In this document: positions 7,110 through 16,065 of the stretch, one piece after another
Layout of the letters: every line of letters begins with the position of its first letter
How positions within the stretch are numbered: the stretch's first letter is position 1
Assembly (NCBI GenBank): GCA_039199225.1
Contig: JBCCSZ010000092.1
Location: 1-24,273, forward strand
From: JBCCSZ01 sp039199225
GTDB lineage: Bacteria > Bacteroidota > Bacteroidia > Chitinophagales > Saprospiraceae
Length of the DNA stretch: 24,273 nt
Direction: 5' to 3'
Made by a program: the position numbers and the translations under genes
The notes under the pieces: generated by a model
What the model was told of the DNA's origin: nothing
Database searches by the model: none
What the model saw: only the letters and a program-made list of their open reading frames with translations

Positions 7110-10100
7110 TTTTTAACGGTATCGTTCTTTTTTGTCCTTTACTGTTATAAAACACGATGGATACCACGTTTTCAGCTACTTCAATTTTACGGGATGATTG
7201 GGACAAATAGCCAGCGGTATAATACAATTCCCGCCGTACTGTCCGGCCGTTTTCATAACTCATTTCCAGTGCCACATCGTCTTGTTTCGGCACAATGAAG
7301 TCTTCCTTTTCTGCGCCCTCCATCACATAAGCCAGGCTGGCATCAGAATTTCTACCACACAGAAACAGCCATCGCCCATCCGCCAGTCGAAGCCGAACCA
7401 AACTTTTGGCATCGCCGTCTATTGCAAGCCCCGGAGCATCGGCCAACGACCATCCGCCCCGGCCGTCGCTCTGCAGCCGAAAGCCCTTCGAAGCATCGTA
7501 GCGCCCCTGCCCCACCTCCGGCGCAAAAGAATTGCCAACCAACAGCCACTCGCTCGCTCCATGCTCGTCCTCATCGAAGGCTTGCATCCCGTAAAGAGGG
7601 GCCATTTGGGTCAGGCGAGGAAGCGGGTGCAGCTCAAACTGCCCATTTCCTTTGTTTTCAATGTAGTGGTGTGCAAAGGTTTGGCTCTTCACCACATAGG
7701 CATCACTTAATTCCGATTGGAGGAAGGAGTGCGCAAAGTCCGTCCTCGCATACGCCTCATAACTTTTGAATCGCACCCGCATGCCATTGATCTGCTCAAT
7801 GAGTTGATCACGCGGATGAGCAACATAATTTTCGCCCTTTATGTAGTAGCAAAGAATCGGATCGATTCGACCATTTTTGTCATAGTCTTTGGCGTAAATA
7901 CAAACGGGCTCTTCGACAGAGCTTTTCAAATGGCTGTTTAATCCGAGATTTCCCGCCAAGTAATCTGTATCGCCGTCGCCATCAAAATCACCCCCTTGGA
8001 GGCTGTTCCACCAACCGTGACTTTGCGCCAATCCGCCGGCATCCACTTTGACAAATTGTCCCTTCTTGTTTCGGTAAAATTGCAAAGGCATCCATTCACC
8101 CGCCACCAGCAAGTCCTGCCAACCATCGCCATCAAAATCTGTCCACAGAGCAGCGGTTAATAAGCCCATTTTTTCACCATCGGCCAAAAGTGATTCCGTC
8201 ACATTGGTAAATCGCACCTGCCCATTCTCAGAATCGTTCCGTAGCAAGGAAGAGGTCGCCGGAGAAGGATAAGCGCCCGGCACCAAGCGGCCACCGACAA
8301 ACAAGTCCAAATCACCATCCCGATCAAAGTCGGCCGCTGCTACGCAGCTCCCACTTTCCAACATGGCCGGAAGGGCGGTCGTCGACAACTGAAAATTGGC
8401 CCGACCGTCGTTGAGGTACAATCTGTCCTGATAGGCCGCTGCAAATTTGGGAAAGCTGCTCCCACCACTCACCACATACAAATCGAGATCGCCATCTCCT
8501 TCGGCATCAAAAAACAAACTGCCCATGTCTTCATACAGGCTGTCGATCGTCCATGCCTTTTCTTCAAATTGCGATTGAGCGGTCTGTAGAAATAAGCGAC
8601 CTTTGTAACCAGCCGCTCCACCGACAAAAACATCGTCCAAGCCATCCCCATTGACATCGGCAACCGCGAGCGGAGGGCCTCCAAGGGAATGCTTATGGGG
8701 CAGTAAAGGCTGGACTTTAAAGTCGACAAAGACATCTTCCTTTTGCACAAAGGAAAGTCCGATTTCTTTGGAAACTTCTTGGAACAAAGGTATCACTGCT
8801 GATGGCTCAACTGGCTTTTCTAGCTTGGCATCGGCCTGTCGAATGTTTATTTTTTGATTGATCGCCAAGTCTTTCAACAACTGTCGTGCGCCTCCCGGCC
8901 AACGGACTTCCAAAGAATCAACCTTGGCGGCCATTCCCAGGCCGAAGTGAATCTCCTGGCTGACCGTCGACGCATAGCCTCTATACAAATGGTGCTGGTA
9001 GTGCTGTAGACCATCAGCCGTCCAGATGCGAACAACCGCTCCAACTCCTTGGCGATTTCCTGTAGCTCCTTCCAAGTTTAGCTTTAGATATTTATTGGCC
9101 GCTAATTCATTGTGCTTGTTTTCATAAATGAAGGCTTGATCGTTGACATTGTTGATAATCAATTCCAAATCGCCATCGCCATCCAGGTCGGCGAAGGCAG
9201 CGCCGTTGGAACAGCTCAATGCCCCCAGCCCCCACTCCTCGGCCCGATTGTAGAATTGGAGGTCGCCACTGTTTTCGAATAGATAGTTCTGCAATTTGGC
9301 AGCTCCCAACGACTGAATGGCTAGTAAACGATTGCGGCGACTGACTTCCTTTTTGCCAAACGGAGAGGCCAATTTGCGCTGGTAGCTGATGTAGTCCAGG
9401 TTGCCAACATCTCTGAGAAAACCATTTGTAACCAGTAAGTCTTTGTCACCATCGTTGTCGTAATCGGCCATCAAACTGCTCCAACTCCAGTCGGTTTTGT
9501 CGACGCCAGCCATCTGCCCAATCTCACTAAAGCGGCCATTGCCATTATTGAGTTGCAAGCTGTTGCGGGTGTATTGCGGCTCGTAACCTTTTTCTAGGGT
9601 CAGCTGAAATTTGTCGTAGCTAGCTGCCGGAATGATCATCTTTTTCCGCAAATTATCCTCGGGCAACATATCCACCACCATGATGTCCGGCCAACCGTCG
9701 TTGTTGATGTCGGCAACATCATGGCCCATGCCGGCAAAGCTCGTATGATCCAATTGCTCGGCGGCCCGGTTGCTGAAAGTACCGTCTTGGTTGTTGATGT
9801 ACAAAAGGTCGTTGGTGATGAAATCGTTGGAAACGTAAACGTCCGGCCAGCCATCGTTGTTAATGTCCGCCGTCGAGAGGCCCAGGCTGTAGCCCTCTAT
9901 CAGAATGCCTGCCTCGGCGGAGACATCCGTAAACTGTCCTTCGCCATCGTTGCGGTATAATACATCTGTACTTTTGGCTTCCCCATTGAGGTAGCGTTCG
10001 CGAATGCGATTGACATCTGCCAGGCTGTAATCCACCGGATTGACAATCAGAAAAACATCCAAATCGCCATCCAAATCATAGTCAAAAAAAGAGGCATGCA

Positions 10101-10626
10101 TACATTGGCGGCGATCGTCCAAACCATAAGCCGCAGCCTGTTCTGCAAAGCGACCATCGCCTTGATTGACATACAGCAAATTAGCCGTATTGGTATTTCC
10201 AGAAACGCTGATGTAAATGTCGAGCCGACCATCTTGGTTGATGTCGACCATGGAAGCACCAGCACACCAGCGGCTCGTTTGAATGCCAGATTGTGCCGTG
10301 ATGTCTTCAAACTGCAACCCGCCTTTGTTGCGATACAAACGACTTGGCACGCGATTGCCACTGAAAAATAAATCCTCCAATCCATCTCCGTCCACATCTC
10401 CCACAGCAATCCCTCCACCAGTATAAATATTCATAAACGAATACATATTGAAGGTGTCGTCTTCTACGATCTCATTGACAAAGTCAACGCCCGTTTGCTC
10501 AGCGGTCAAGCGTTGAAACAAGGGCTCTTTACTGACCTCAACGCCACAACTACCCAAGCCGACCAACAAGCCTATTAACCAAGCCGCTAGTGGCAAAAAT
10601 ATGCTATGTCTCCAATGCTTTTCCAC
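7093..10626 (-). CDS. FG-GAP/VCBS repeat lipoprotein with ASPIC/UnbV domain (second of pair)
   Basis: Large envelope protein of unknown biochemical role (CRTAC1/ASPIC-type). I place the start at GTG 10626: it lies one base after the stop of the preceding gene and gives a clean lipoprotein signal (hydrophobic core, LVGLGSC, Cys27). The ORF stays open to an ATG at 10734, but that would overlap the upstream gene by 107 bp and add 36 unlikely residues. With the GTG start the protein has 1177 residues, the same as my reading of its paralogue. Residues about 70-485 hold seven DxDxDG-type Ca2+-binding FG-GAP motifs (for example GDVDGDGLEDLF), about 520-595 the ASPIC/UnbV domain (GVGAVVRIWTADG to WPGGARQL), and about 650-920 six more FG-GAP motifs ending in KDYDKNGRIDP. 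The last motif of the paralogue is degenerate here (QAFDEDEHGASEWLL). Confidence 0.9.
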   Translation of the reverse strand: MEKHWRHSIFLPLAAWLIGLLVGLGSCGVEVSKEPLFQRLTAEQTGVDFVNEIVEDDTFNMYSFMNIYTGGGIAVGDVDGDGLEDLFFSGNRVPSRLYRNKGGLQFEDITAQSGIQTSRWCAGASMVDINQDGRLDIYISVSGNTNTANLLYVNQGDGRFAEQAAAYGLDDRRQCMHASFFDYDLDGDLDVFLIVNPVDYSLADVNRIRERYLNGEAKSTDVLYRNDGEGQFTDVSAEAGILIEGYSLGLSTADINNDGWPDVYVSNDFITNDLLYINNQDGTFSNRAAEQLDHTSFAGMGHDVADINNDGWPDIMVVDMLPEDNLRKKMIIPAASYDKFQLTLEKGYEPQYTRNSLQLNNGNGRFSEIGQMAGVDKTDWSWSSLMADYDNDGDKDLLVTNGFLRDVGNLDYISYQRKLASPFGKKEVSRRNRLLAIQSLGAAKLQNYLFENSGDLQFYNRAEEWGLGALSCSNGAAFADLDGDGDLELIINNVNDQAFIYENKHNELAANKYLKLNLEGATGNRQGVGAVVRIWTADGLQHYQHHLYRGYASTVSQEIHFGLGMAAKVDSLEVRWPGGARQLLKDLAINQKINIRQADAKLEKPVEPSAVIPLFQEVSKEIGLSFVQKEDVFVDFKVQPLLPHKHSLGGPPLAVADVNGDGLDDVFVGGAAGYKGRLFLQTAQSQFEEKAWTIDSLYEDMGSLFFDAEGDGDLDLYVVSGGSSFPKFAAAYQDRLYLNDGRANFQLSTTALPAMLESGSCVAAADFDRDGDLDLFVGGRLVPGAYPSPATSSLLRNDSENGQVRFTNVTESLLADGEKMGLLTAALWTDFDGDGWQDLLVAGEWMPLQFYRNKKGQFVKVDAGGLAQSHGWWNSLQGGDFDGDGDTDYLAGNLGLNSHLKSSVEEPVCIYAKDYDKNGRIDPILCYYIKGENYVAHPRDQLIEQINGMRVRFKSYEAYARTDFAHSFLQSELSDAYVVKSQTFAHHYIENKGNGQFELHPLPRLTQMAPLYGMQAFDEDEHGASEWLLVGNSFAPEVGQGRYDASKGFRLQSDGRGGWSLADAPGLAIDGDAKSLVRLRLADGRWLFLCGRNSDASLAYVMEGAEKEDFIVPKQDDVALEMSYENGRTVRRELYYTAGYLSQSSRKIEVAENVVSIVFYNSKGQKRTIPLKSDTSE

Positions 10627-10627
10627 C

Positions 10628-13600
10628 CTATTGAATTGTTCGTTTGTTGGACCCAGTCGAATAAATTTCACAACTTTTGGCGGCTGGTGGCAAGTACAAA
10701 CAGCGAGAGGATTGCGACAGATAAGTCGAACCAAAATAGAATTCTACCCGCCGGCTTTTACCATTCGCCAATTGGATGAGTGCATAGCGGTCTGCTGCTT
10801 GTACTTTGATGTATTTTCCTTTCCAATCATTGCTTTTAGCGAATACTTTTGTTTGACCATTGTTTCGACCGGCCAACCAGATGGGTTGTGCATCGCGTCC
10901 CAACAGACAAGCCAGCGACTTGGCATCTCCATCTACAAAAAAGGCCGTCTCCTTCAGTGTCAAGGGATGAAAACCACCCTGGCCATCGCCCGCCAGTAAA
11001 ACGCCTTTACAAGCGTCGTACCGACCAATTCCAATCTCTGTAGCATAGGAATTACCCACCAGCAAAACATCTAGGAAGCCATCTTCATTGAAGTCGCCAG
11101 TTTGCATACCGAAGATGGGAGCCACCTGTGCGGCCATCGGCAAATCGCGCATTTCAAAGCGACCATTGCCCTTATTTTCCAAATAGCTACTGGCAAAATT
11201 TTCGCTTTTCACCACATAGGCATCCTTCAACTCCTCGGAGGTAAAAGAGCGCTCGAAAGTTGTCTTGCCGTAAGCATCATACGTCTTGAAGCGACCTTTC
11301 ATTGAATTGATCTGCTCGATGAGCATATCACGGGAATGAGCAATGTAATTTTTTCCTTCCACAAAGTGGCAAAGAACCGGATCGATCCGACCATTTTTAT
11401 CGTAGTCTTTGGCATAGATGCAAACAGGCTCGTCTGCAGAAGCGCGGTAGCGCGAATTCAAGCCGAGGTTGCCCGCCAGGTAGTCCATATCGCCATCATC
11501 GTCAAAGTCGGCAGCGACCAAGCTGTTCCACCAGCCGCTTGTATTTGTCAGGCCGGTTTGTTTGGTGACATCTTCAAATCGTCCTTCCTCATTTTTGTAA
11601 AAGGTAATGGGCATCCATTCGCCAGCCAAGATCAAATCGGTCCAATTGTCGTTGTCAAAATCTGTCCAGAGGGCCGCACAAACCAATCCGGCCTCGGTAG
11701 CCTGTGGCAATAATTCGGAGGTAACATCTTTGAAAACGACTGTACCATTTTCCGACTCATTCTGCAACAGGTAAGAGCGAGCAGGCATCGGATAAGCACC
11801 AGGAACAATCCGACCTCCTACAAATAAATCGAGGTCGCCATCCCGATCAAAATCATTGGCTACTACCGCAGCCCCGCTGTTCCACATTTTGGGGAGCGCC
11901 GAGGCTGCCAAAGTAAATGCCCCTCTACCATCGTTGAGATACAAGCGATCTTGATACAGAGGTGTATGGGGCTGAAAGCTACTGCCACCACTTACGACAT
12001 ACAGATCGTTGTCACCATCGCCATCGGCATCGAAAAGTAGGCTGCCCATATCGTCATGCCCCACTTCCATATCAGCAGTCTTTCCCATAAAGCGGCCGTC
12101 GGATTGCTGAATGAAAAAACGACCATTGGTCCCTTCGGCACCTCCCAAAAAACAATCTTCCAAGCCGTCCCCGTTTACATCGCCCACTGCAATACCTGGC
12201 CCATTTTGGGAATGCTTGTGAGGCAAGATGGCTTGTACTTTAAAGTCTATAAAATCCTTTTCCCGATGCTCATATTGCAGGCCCGTAGCCTGGCTGACCT
12301 CTTGGAAAAGGGCTTCCTTTGAAAGGGGCTTTTGGTTGAGGGCAACGGCCTGGGCCTCCTTGTGCATTAAGCGGAGGGTCTGGTTGGCTGGTAGGTTTTC
12401 CAATCGCTGCTTTCTACCGTCTGGCCATTCGATGATCAGTTCGTCGATTGAGCGATGGACGCCCAAACCAAAATGCAAATCGGACTCAACAGTGGACAAG
12501 TATCCGCGATAAGGAGAAACATAGCGATGTTGCCACTGATCGGCTGTTCGTAGGCGGACCTTGGCCCCTAGCCCTGCCCGATTCCCTTTGGGACCAACGG
12601 GCCGAATGCGGATGTAGTGGCTTTGGCTGTCCCTTTGCATCAAATCATTGCGATACAAAAAGGCCGGCTGGTCGATGTTGTTGACAACCAGGTCGAGGTC
12701 TCCATCCTGATCGAGGTCGGCATAGGCAGCGCCGTTGGAATAGGAGTCTATTGTAAAGCCCCATTCGGTCGAGCGATCTTCAAAGGGCAGTTGACCACTG
12801 TTGCGATACATGTAGTTGGGTCGCTTCAACTCTGGTAATTCCTTGAGCTTTTGCAGCATTTGCGCCCGCTTGGCCTCTTCGGTTCCAAAGGGCGTTGCCG
12901 CTACCTGGCGGCTGTAGGTCGCAAAGTCCATGTGGGTAATGTCTTGTCGATACCCATTGGTGATGTAGAGGTCTTGCCAACCGTCGTTGTCAAAATCAGC
13001 AAACAGGGCGCTCCAACTCCAATCCGTTTGACTGATGCCCGCCAACTGACCGACCTCGCTGAAGGTAAGCTTTCCAAGGGTGTCGGCCGGGCCGTTGTTG
13101 AGCTGTAAAGTGTTGCGCGCATATTGCGGTTGGTAGCCACTGCGGATGCCTAGTTGAAATTTGTCGTAATTGAAAAACCCAAACATGGATTTTTGGCGTC
13201 GATTGCTTTTGGGTAGCATATCGAGAACGATGACATCGGTATGGCCATCGTTGTTAAAATCCTGCAAATCCGTTCCCATGCCGTTGCGGCTGGTGTGGTC
13301 CAGGTAGTCGTCAATGCGATCGCTGAAGGTGCCATCGCCATTGTTGACATAAATGATGTCGTTGCTTAGGAAATCGTTGGCCACATACAAATCCGGATAG
13401 CCGTCTTCATTGACATCCCACACCCCGACGCCCAGGCCATAGCCTTCAATTTGAATGCCTGCCTCTTTGGATACATCGGTGAATGTCCCATTGCCATTGT
13501 TCCGGTACAGCCGATCGGTATTGGCCGCTTCACCCTTCAATCTGCGAGGCTTGAACTCTGTCCAACTGTAGGGGTCCAACTCGGTGGTGAGCAAGTACAT

Positions 13601-14161
13601 ATCCAAGTCGTTGTCTTTGTCGTAATCCAAAAAGGCCGCATGGATACTGTATCCGCCATCGGCCAGACCGTATTGCTCGGCCTGCTCGACGAAGGTGTTG
13701 TCGCCTTGATTGATGTACAACTGATTGGCTCGTACTTTTTCATCTTTGTTGTAACCACCCACACAAATGTAGATGTCTAAAAAACCATCCTCGTTGATGT
13801 CGACCATGGAAGCCCCACTGCTCCATTTTCCTTTTGTGTCGATGCCAGATTGAGCAGTAATGTCTTCGAATTGAAAGGCTCCCTTGTTCAGGTAGAGTTT
13901 GCCAGCGGTCATATTACCGGTAAAAAATAGATCGTCCAAACCATCGTTGTTCACATCGCCAACAGCGACGCCACAGCCATTGAAAAGGTATTCAAAGCTG
14001 AGCGCAATCAGTGAATCGGGATAGGAAATCGCATTGGAAAAATCAACGCCGGTATAGGTCGCTGACATCTGTTCAAACAACGGATCAGCAGAAGGCTTAG
14101 TAAATTGGCACCCCAACAACAAGGCAAAACAACTCAGTACGAAACAACCAATGCGAAACAT
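10628..14161 (-). CDS. FG-GAP/VCBS repeat lipoprotein with ASPIC/UnbV domain (first of pair)
   Basis: Tandem paralogue of the next gene, sharing domain order and long matching stretches (AKDYDKNGRIDP, LIEQIN, DAYVVKS, YLENKGNG). I chose ATG 14161, giving 1177 residues and a classic lipoprotein signal (MFRIGC, hydrophobic core, LLLGC, Cys18). In-frame ATGs at 14197 and 14260 lie inside or before an RNA hairpin and would put acidic residues into the signal. FG-GAP motifs with DxDxDG calcium loops occur at about 70-490 (seven) and 655-1070 (seven, the last GDFNEDGFLDVL); the ASPIC/UnbV domain lies at about 525-600. FG-GAP blocks normally form beta-propellers. Such proteins are common beside SusC/SusD in Bacteroidota, but their role is unproven; glycan or carrier binding at the cell surface is an inference. 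It lies 297 bp downstream of susD, the largest gap within the core locus. Confidence 0.9.
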   Translation of the reverse strand: MFRIGCFVLSCFALLLGCQFTKPSADPLFEQMSATYTGVDFSNAISYPDSLIALSFEYLFNGCGVAVGDVNNDGLDDLFFTGNMTAGKLYLNKGAFQFEDITAQSGIDTKGKWSSGASMVDINEDGFLDIYICVGGYNKDEKVRANQLYINQGDNTFVEQAEQYGLADGGYSIHAAFLDYDKDNDLDMYLLTTELDPYSWTEFKPRRLKGEAANTDRLYRNNGNGTFTDVSKEAGIQIEGYGLGVGVWDVNEDGYPDLYVANDFLSNDIIYVNNGDGTFSDRIDDYLDHTSRNGMGTDLQDFNNDGHTDVIVLDMLPKSNRRQKSMFGFFNYDKFQLGIRSGYQPQYARNTLQLNNGPADTLGKLTFSEVGQLAGISQTDWSWSALFADFDNDGWQDLYITNGYRQDITHMDFATYSRQVAATPFGTEEAKRAQMLQKLKELPELKRPNYMYRNSGQLPFEDRSTEWGFTIDSYSNGAAYADLDQDGDLDLVVNNIDQPAFLYRNDLMQRDSQSHYIRIRPVGPKGNRAGLGAKVRLRTADQWQHRYVSPYRGYLSTVESDLHFGLGVHRSIDELIIEWPDGRKQRLENLPANQTLRLMHKEAQAVALNQKPLSKEALFQEVSQATGLQYEHREKDFIDFKVQAILPHKHSQNGPGIAVGDVNGDGLEDCFLGGAEGTNGRFFIQQSDGRFMGKTADMEVGHDDMGSLLFDADGDGDNDLYVVSGGSSFQPHTPLYQDRLYLNDGRGAFTLAASALPKMWNSGAAVVANDFDRDGDLDLFVGGRIVPGAYPMPARSYLLQNESENGTVVFKDVTSELLPQATEAGLVCAALWTDFDNDNWTDLILAGEWMPITFYKNEEGRFEDVTKQTGLTNTSGWWNSLVAADFDDDGDMDYLAGNLGLNSRYRASADEPVCIYAKDYDKNGRIDPVLCHFVEGKNYIAHSRDMLIEQINSMKGRFKTYDAYGKTTFERSFTSEELKDAYVVKSENFASSYLENKGNGRFEMRDLPMAAQVAPIFGMQTGDFNEDGFLDVLLVGNSYATEIGIGRYDACKGVLLAGDGQGGFHPLTLKETAFFVDGDAKSLACLLGRDAQPIWLAGRNNGQTKVFAKSNDWKGKYIKVQAADRYALIQLANGKSRRVEFYFGSTYLSQSSRCLYLPPAAKSCEIYSTGSNKRTIQ

Positions 14162-14182
14162 AGAACAAGCAATTTCAAAAAT

Positions 14183-14286
14183 AAAAAAATGAGTCATCCC
14201 GCCATAAAATGTCCCTACCTGAAAGACTGCTCCGTACGGAGATAAGGTCTGCTGATTCAAGTTGGACTACGGGACGACTCATCGTC
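14183..14286 (-). terminator. terminator-like long-range hairpin with alternative folds, susD/FG-GAP gap
   Basis: In minus-strand RNA, 14282-14270 (AUGAGUCGUCCCG) pairs with 14201-14189 (CGGGAUGACUCAU) over 13 continuous pairs including one G-U, and is followed directly by a 7-U tract and then AUUUUUG. The 68-nt loop contains a perfect 12-bp palindrome, CTCCGTACGGAG (14230-14241). The 5' arm can instead form a small hairpin, GACGA-UGAG-UCGUC (14286-14273), or pair its GUCCC with GGGAC (14215-14211). Such exclusive folds suggest an attenuator or partial terminator that lowers expression of the genes after susD. The loop is large for a simple terminator. Confidence 0.5.
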
Positions 14287-14292
14287 ATAATT

Positions 14293-14313
14293 CAAATCTG
14301 TTTAACTGTTAAA
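14293..14313. promoter_or_regulatory. dyad beside a weak -7-like element
   Basis: TTTAAC-T-GTTAAA (14301-14313) is a perfect 6-bp inverted repeat with a one-base centre. Directly downstream on the minus strand lies CAGATTTG (14300-14293), a 7/8 match to the TAnnTTTG -7 consensus, but no -33 TTTG is at the right distance. It could be an internal promoter or operator for the FG-GAP genes. The evidence is weak. Confidence 0.25.
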
Positions 14314-14458
14314 GAAAGGCTTGAAAATGCCAAAGGATTTATTGACAACTTTTACAGCCCCTTTACTTTTAAATTCATCCAAGTTGCCATTCCCATCTGA
14401 GGGTCGGATTTCTCAAAAGAGGAGACAGCAACTTGTGAGCTCGTGTTATACAAATCAT

Positions 14459-16012
14459 TTACTTCACCTGAGACAATACGCCACCACTGCGGTCGATTTC
14501 AGACTGTGGCAATGGGAAGATGGCGCCAACACCGGTCATGCTAAATGTTTTGCCTTGTGCTTGGAAGACCTCCTCTGCAATTCCCCATCTGACCAAATCG
14601 AAAAGGCGGTGTCCTTCAAAAGCCAACTCTACCCGGCGCTCTTGCCGCAGGGCCGTTGTCAAATCTGCTGCCGACAATCCACCGGCAATGGGTGTTCCAT
14701 CAGGGAAAGAACGGCCTCTCACTTCGTTGATTAAAGTAGTTGCTGTTCCCAAATCACCCCCCGTCTCGATGATGGCTTCGGCATACATCAGGATGAGATC
14801 AGCAAAGCGGAAATAGCGCTCGTTGTTGTAATCAATGGCGAAATTGACCGGATTCATTTTGGCAACATTTTCACCGCGGTACTTACGCATCGTTCCGCCA
14901 GTTGGCGACCACACCCCCTCATAAGGTTGCGCCACCCCTACCGCGTAATAGGTCTCTCCTTCCTGATAGATATTCGTAAATCGACGAGGATCACCACTTT
15001 CAAAAGCATTGATCAATTCGGTTGTCGGAACGTAGATGCCCAAGCCGCCGCCGGGCGCTCCGCGCGAACCCGAAGCATCCTGCCACCAGGCCCGCATGAT
15101 CCCCTGGGAAGCCTTGAAATTCTCTGTGTGATTGTCATCCAAAACCCAACCATTGTCATCCGAGTTGGAGCCATACTGCAATTCGAAAATAGACTCTGCG
15201 TTGTTCTCAAAATCGAAGGAGAAAACATCCTCGTAGTTGGACATCAAGTTGTATGGACCATTGTCGTAAACATCTTTCAAAGCCGTCAGTGCAGCAGGGA
15301 AACGCTTAGCATACAGATTGACTTTGCCGATGTACGACTTAGCAGCCCAGGCCGTTGCGCGCCCTATGTTGGCACTGTCCCAGTTTTCAGGTAGGTTGCT
15401 TGCAGCAAATTGGAGGTCGTCCAAGATGGCTTCTATGGTAGCATCTTCGGTTGAATTAGGCAGCGCCACATCGTTGATGTCTCTACGCGTTGTCAGCGCC
15501 AGAGGCGCTTGTCCGCCCCACAATTTGTACGACTGAAAGTGGAACCAAGCGCGCAAAAATTTTGCCTCTGCTTCGAAGGCCATTACCTCCTCCGGCGTCA
15601 GTTGGTTGCTTTCTTGCAGTTTTTCCAGTACCAGATTGGCCCGGAAAATCCCTTGGTAGATGTGTGTAAAAAGCGATTGGAAAGCGACATCCGTTGGCAA
15701 GAAATTCAGGTTGTCCAAATTGATGTTTGTAGCCGGATCGCTAACGTTGACATCGTCGAAGGTGCAATCATCGGTTGCCATCAAGGTGATTTTCCACCAT
15801 TCGGCACGCTCCCCCAGATTCTCGGTACTGGTTCCATTAAAACTCTGGATGGACGAATAGGAAGCCAGAATGGCGCCCTTAAAATCCGAGGCCGTTTGGT
15901 AAAAGGCGTCCTCTGTGATCGCGTCCAGTGGTTGGAGGTCCAGATCATTGCAACGGGAGAAGAACAAAATACATCCTCCGGCAACAAAGAAAAGGGTTAA
16001 TATTTTTTTCAT
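14459..16012 (-). CDS. susD-like: SusD/RagB-family surface glycan-binding lipoprotein
   Basis: 517-residue outer-membrane lipoprotein that caps the SusC channel and binds the nutrient. Signal peptide MKKILTLFFVAGG with Cys21 (FFSRC), followed by the acidic CNDLDLQP, which fits a Bacteroidota surface-export signal. The mature start, DLQPLDAITEDAFYQT, is typical of the family. The helical core contains LRAWFHFQSYKLWGG near 135-150 and, toward the end, FADLILMYAEA and VELAFEGHRLFDLVRWG, the SusD C-terminal signature, before the closing GAIFPLPQSEID. Length is normal for the family (about 450-650). It follows susC by 53 bp and is certainly its partner. Ligand specificity cannot be read from sequence; the alpha-galactosidase downstream hints at a galactoside. 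Confidence 0.95.
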   Translation of the reverse strand: MKKILTLFFVAGGCILFFSRCNDLDLQPLDAITEDAFYQTASDFKGAILASYSSIQSFNGTSTENLGERAEWWKITLMATDDCTFDDVNVSDPATNINLDNLNFLPTDVAFQSLFTHIYQGIFRANLVLEKLQESNQLTPEEVMAFEAEAKFLRAWFHFQSYKLWGGQAPLALTTRRDINDVALPNSTEDATIEAILDDLQFAASNLPENWDSANIGRATAWAAKSYIGKVNLYAKRFPAALTALKDVYDNGPYNLMSNYEDVFSFDFENNAESIFELQYGSNSDDNGWVLDDNHTENFKASQGIMRAWWQDASGSRGAPGGGLGIYVPTTELINAFESGDPRRFTNIYQEGETYYAVGVAQPYEGVWSPTGGTMRKYRGENVAKMNPVNFAIDYNNERYFRFADLILMYAEAIIETGGDLGTATTLINEVRGRSFPDGTPIAGGLSAADLTTALRQERRVELAFEGHRLFDLVRWGIAEEVFQAQGKTFSMTGVGAIFPLPQSEIDRSGGVLSQVK

Positions 16013-16065
16013 TTCTATTGGTTTAATTCAATTTAAGTAAGTGCTTACAGTTGATTGTGGAATCA

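Noticed and set aside
10627..10734. ATG at 10734 as start of the second FG-GAP gene
   Set aside because: It would overlap the upstream gene by 107 bp and bury the lipoprotein signal 36 residues inside; GTG 10626 explains both.
14162..14260. ATG at 14260 or 14197 as start of the first FG-GAP gene
   Set aside because: Both lie in a structured RNA region and yield poor signal peptides; ATG 14161 gives a clean lipobox and a length equal to the paralogue. The 14197 start is not fully excluded.
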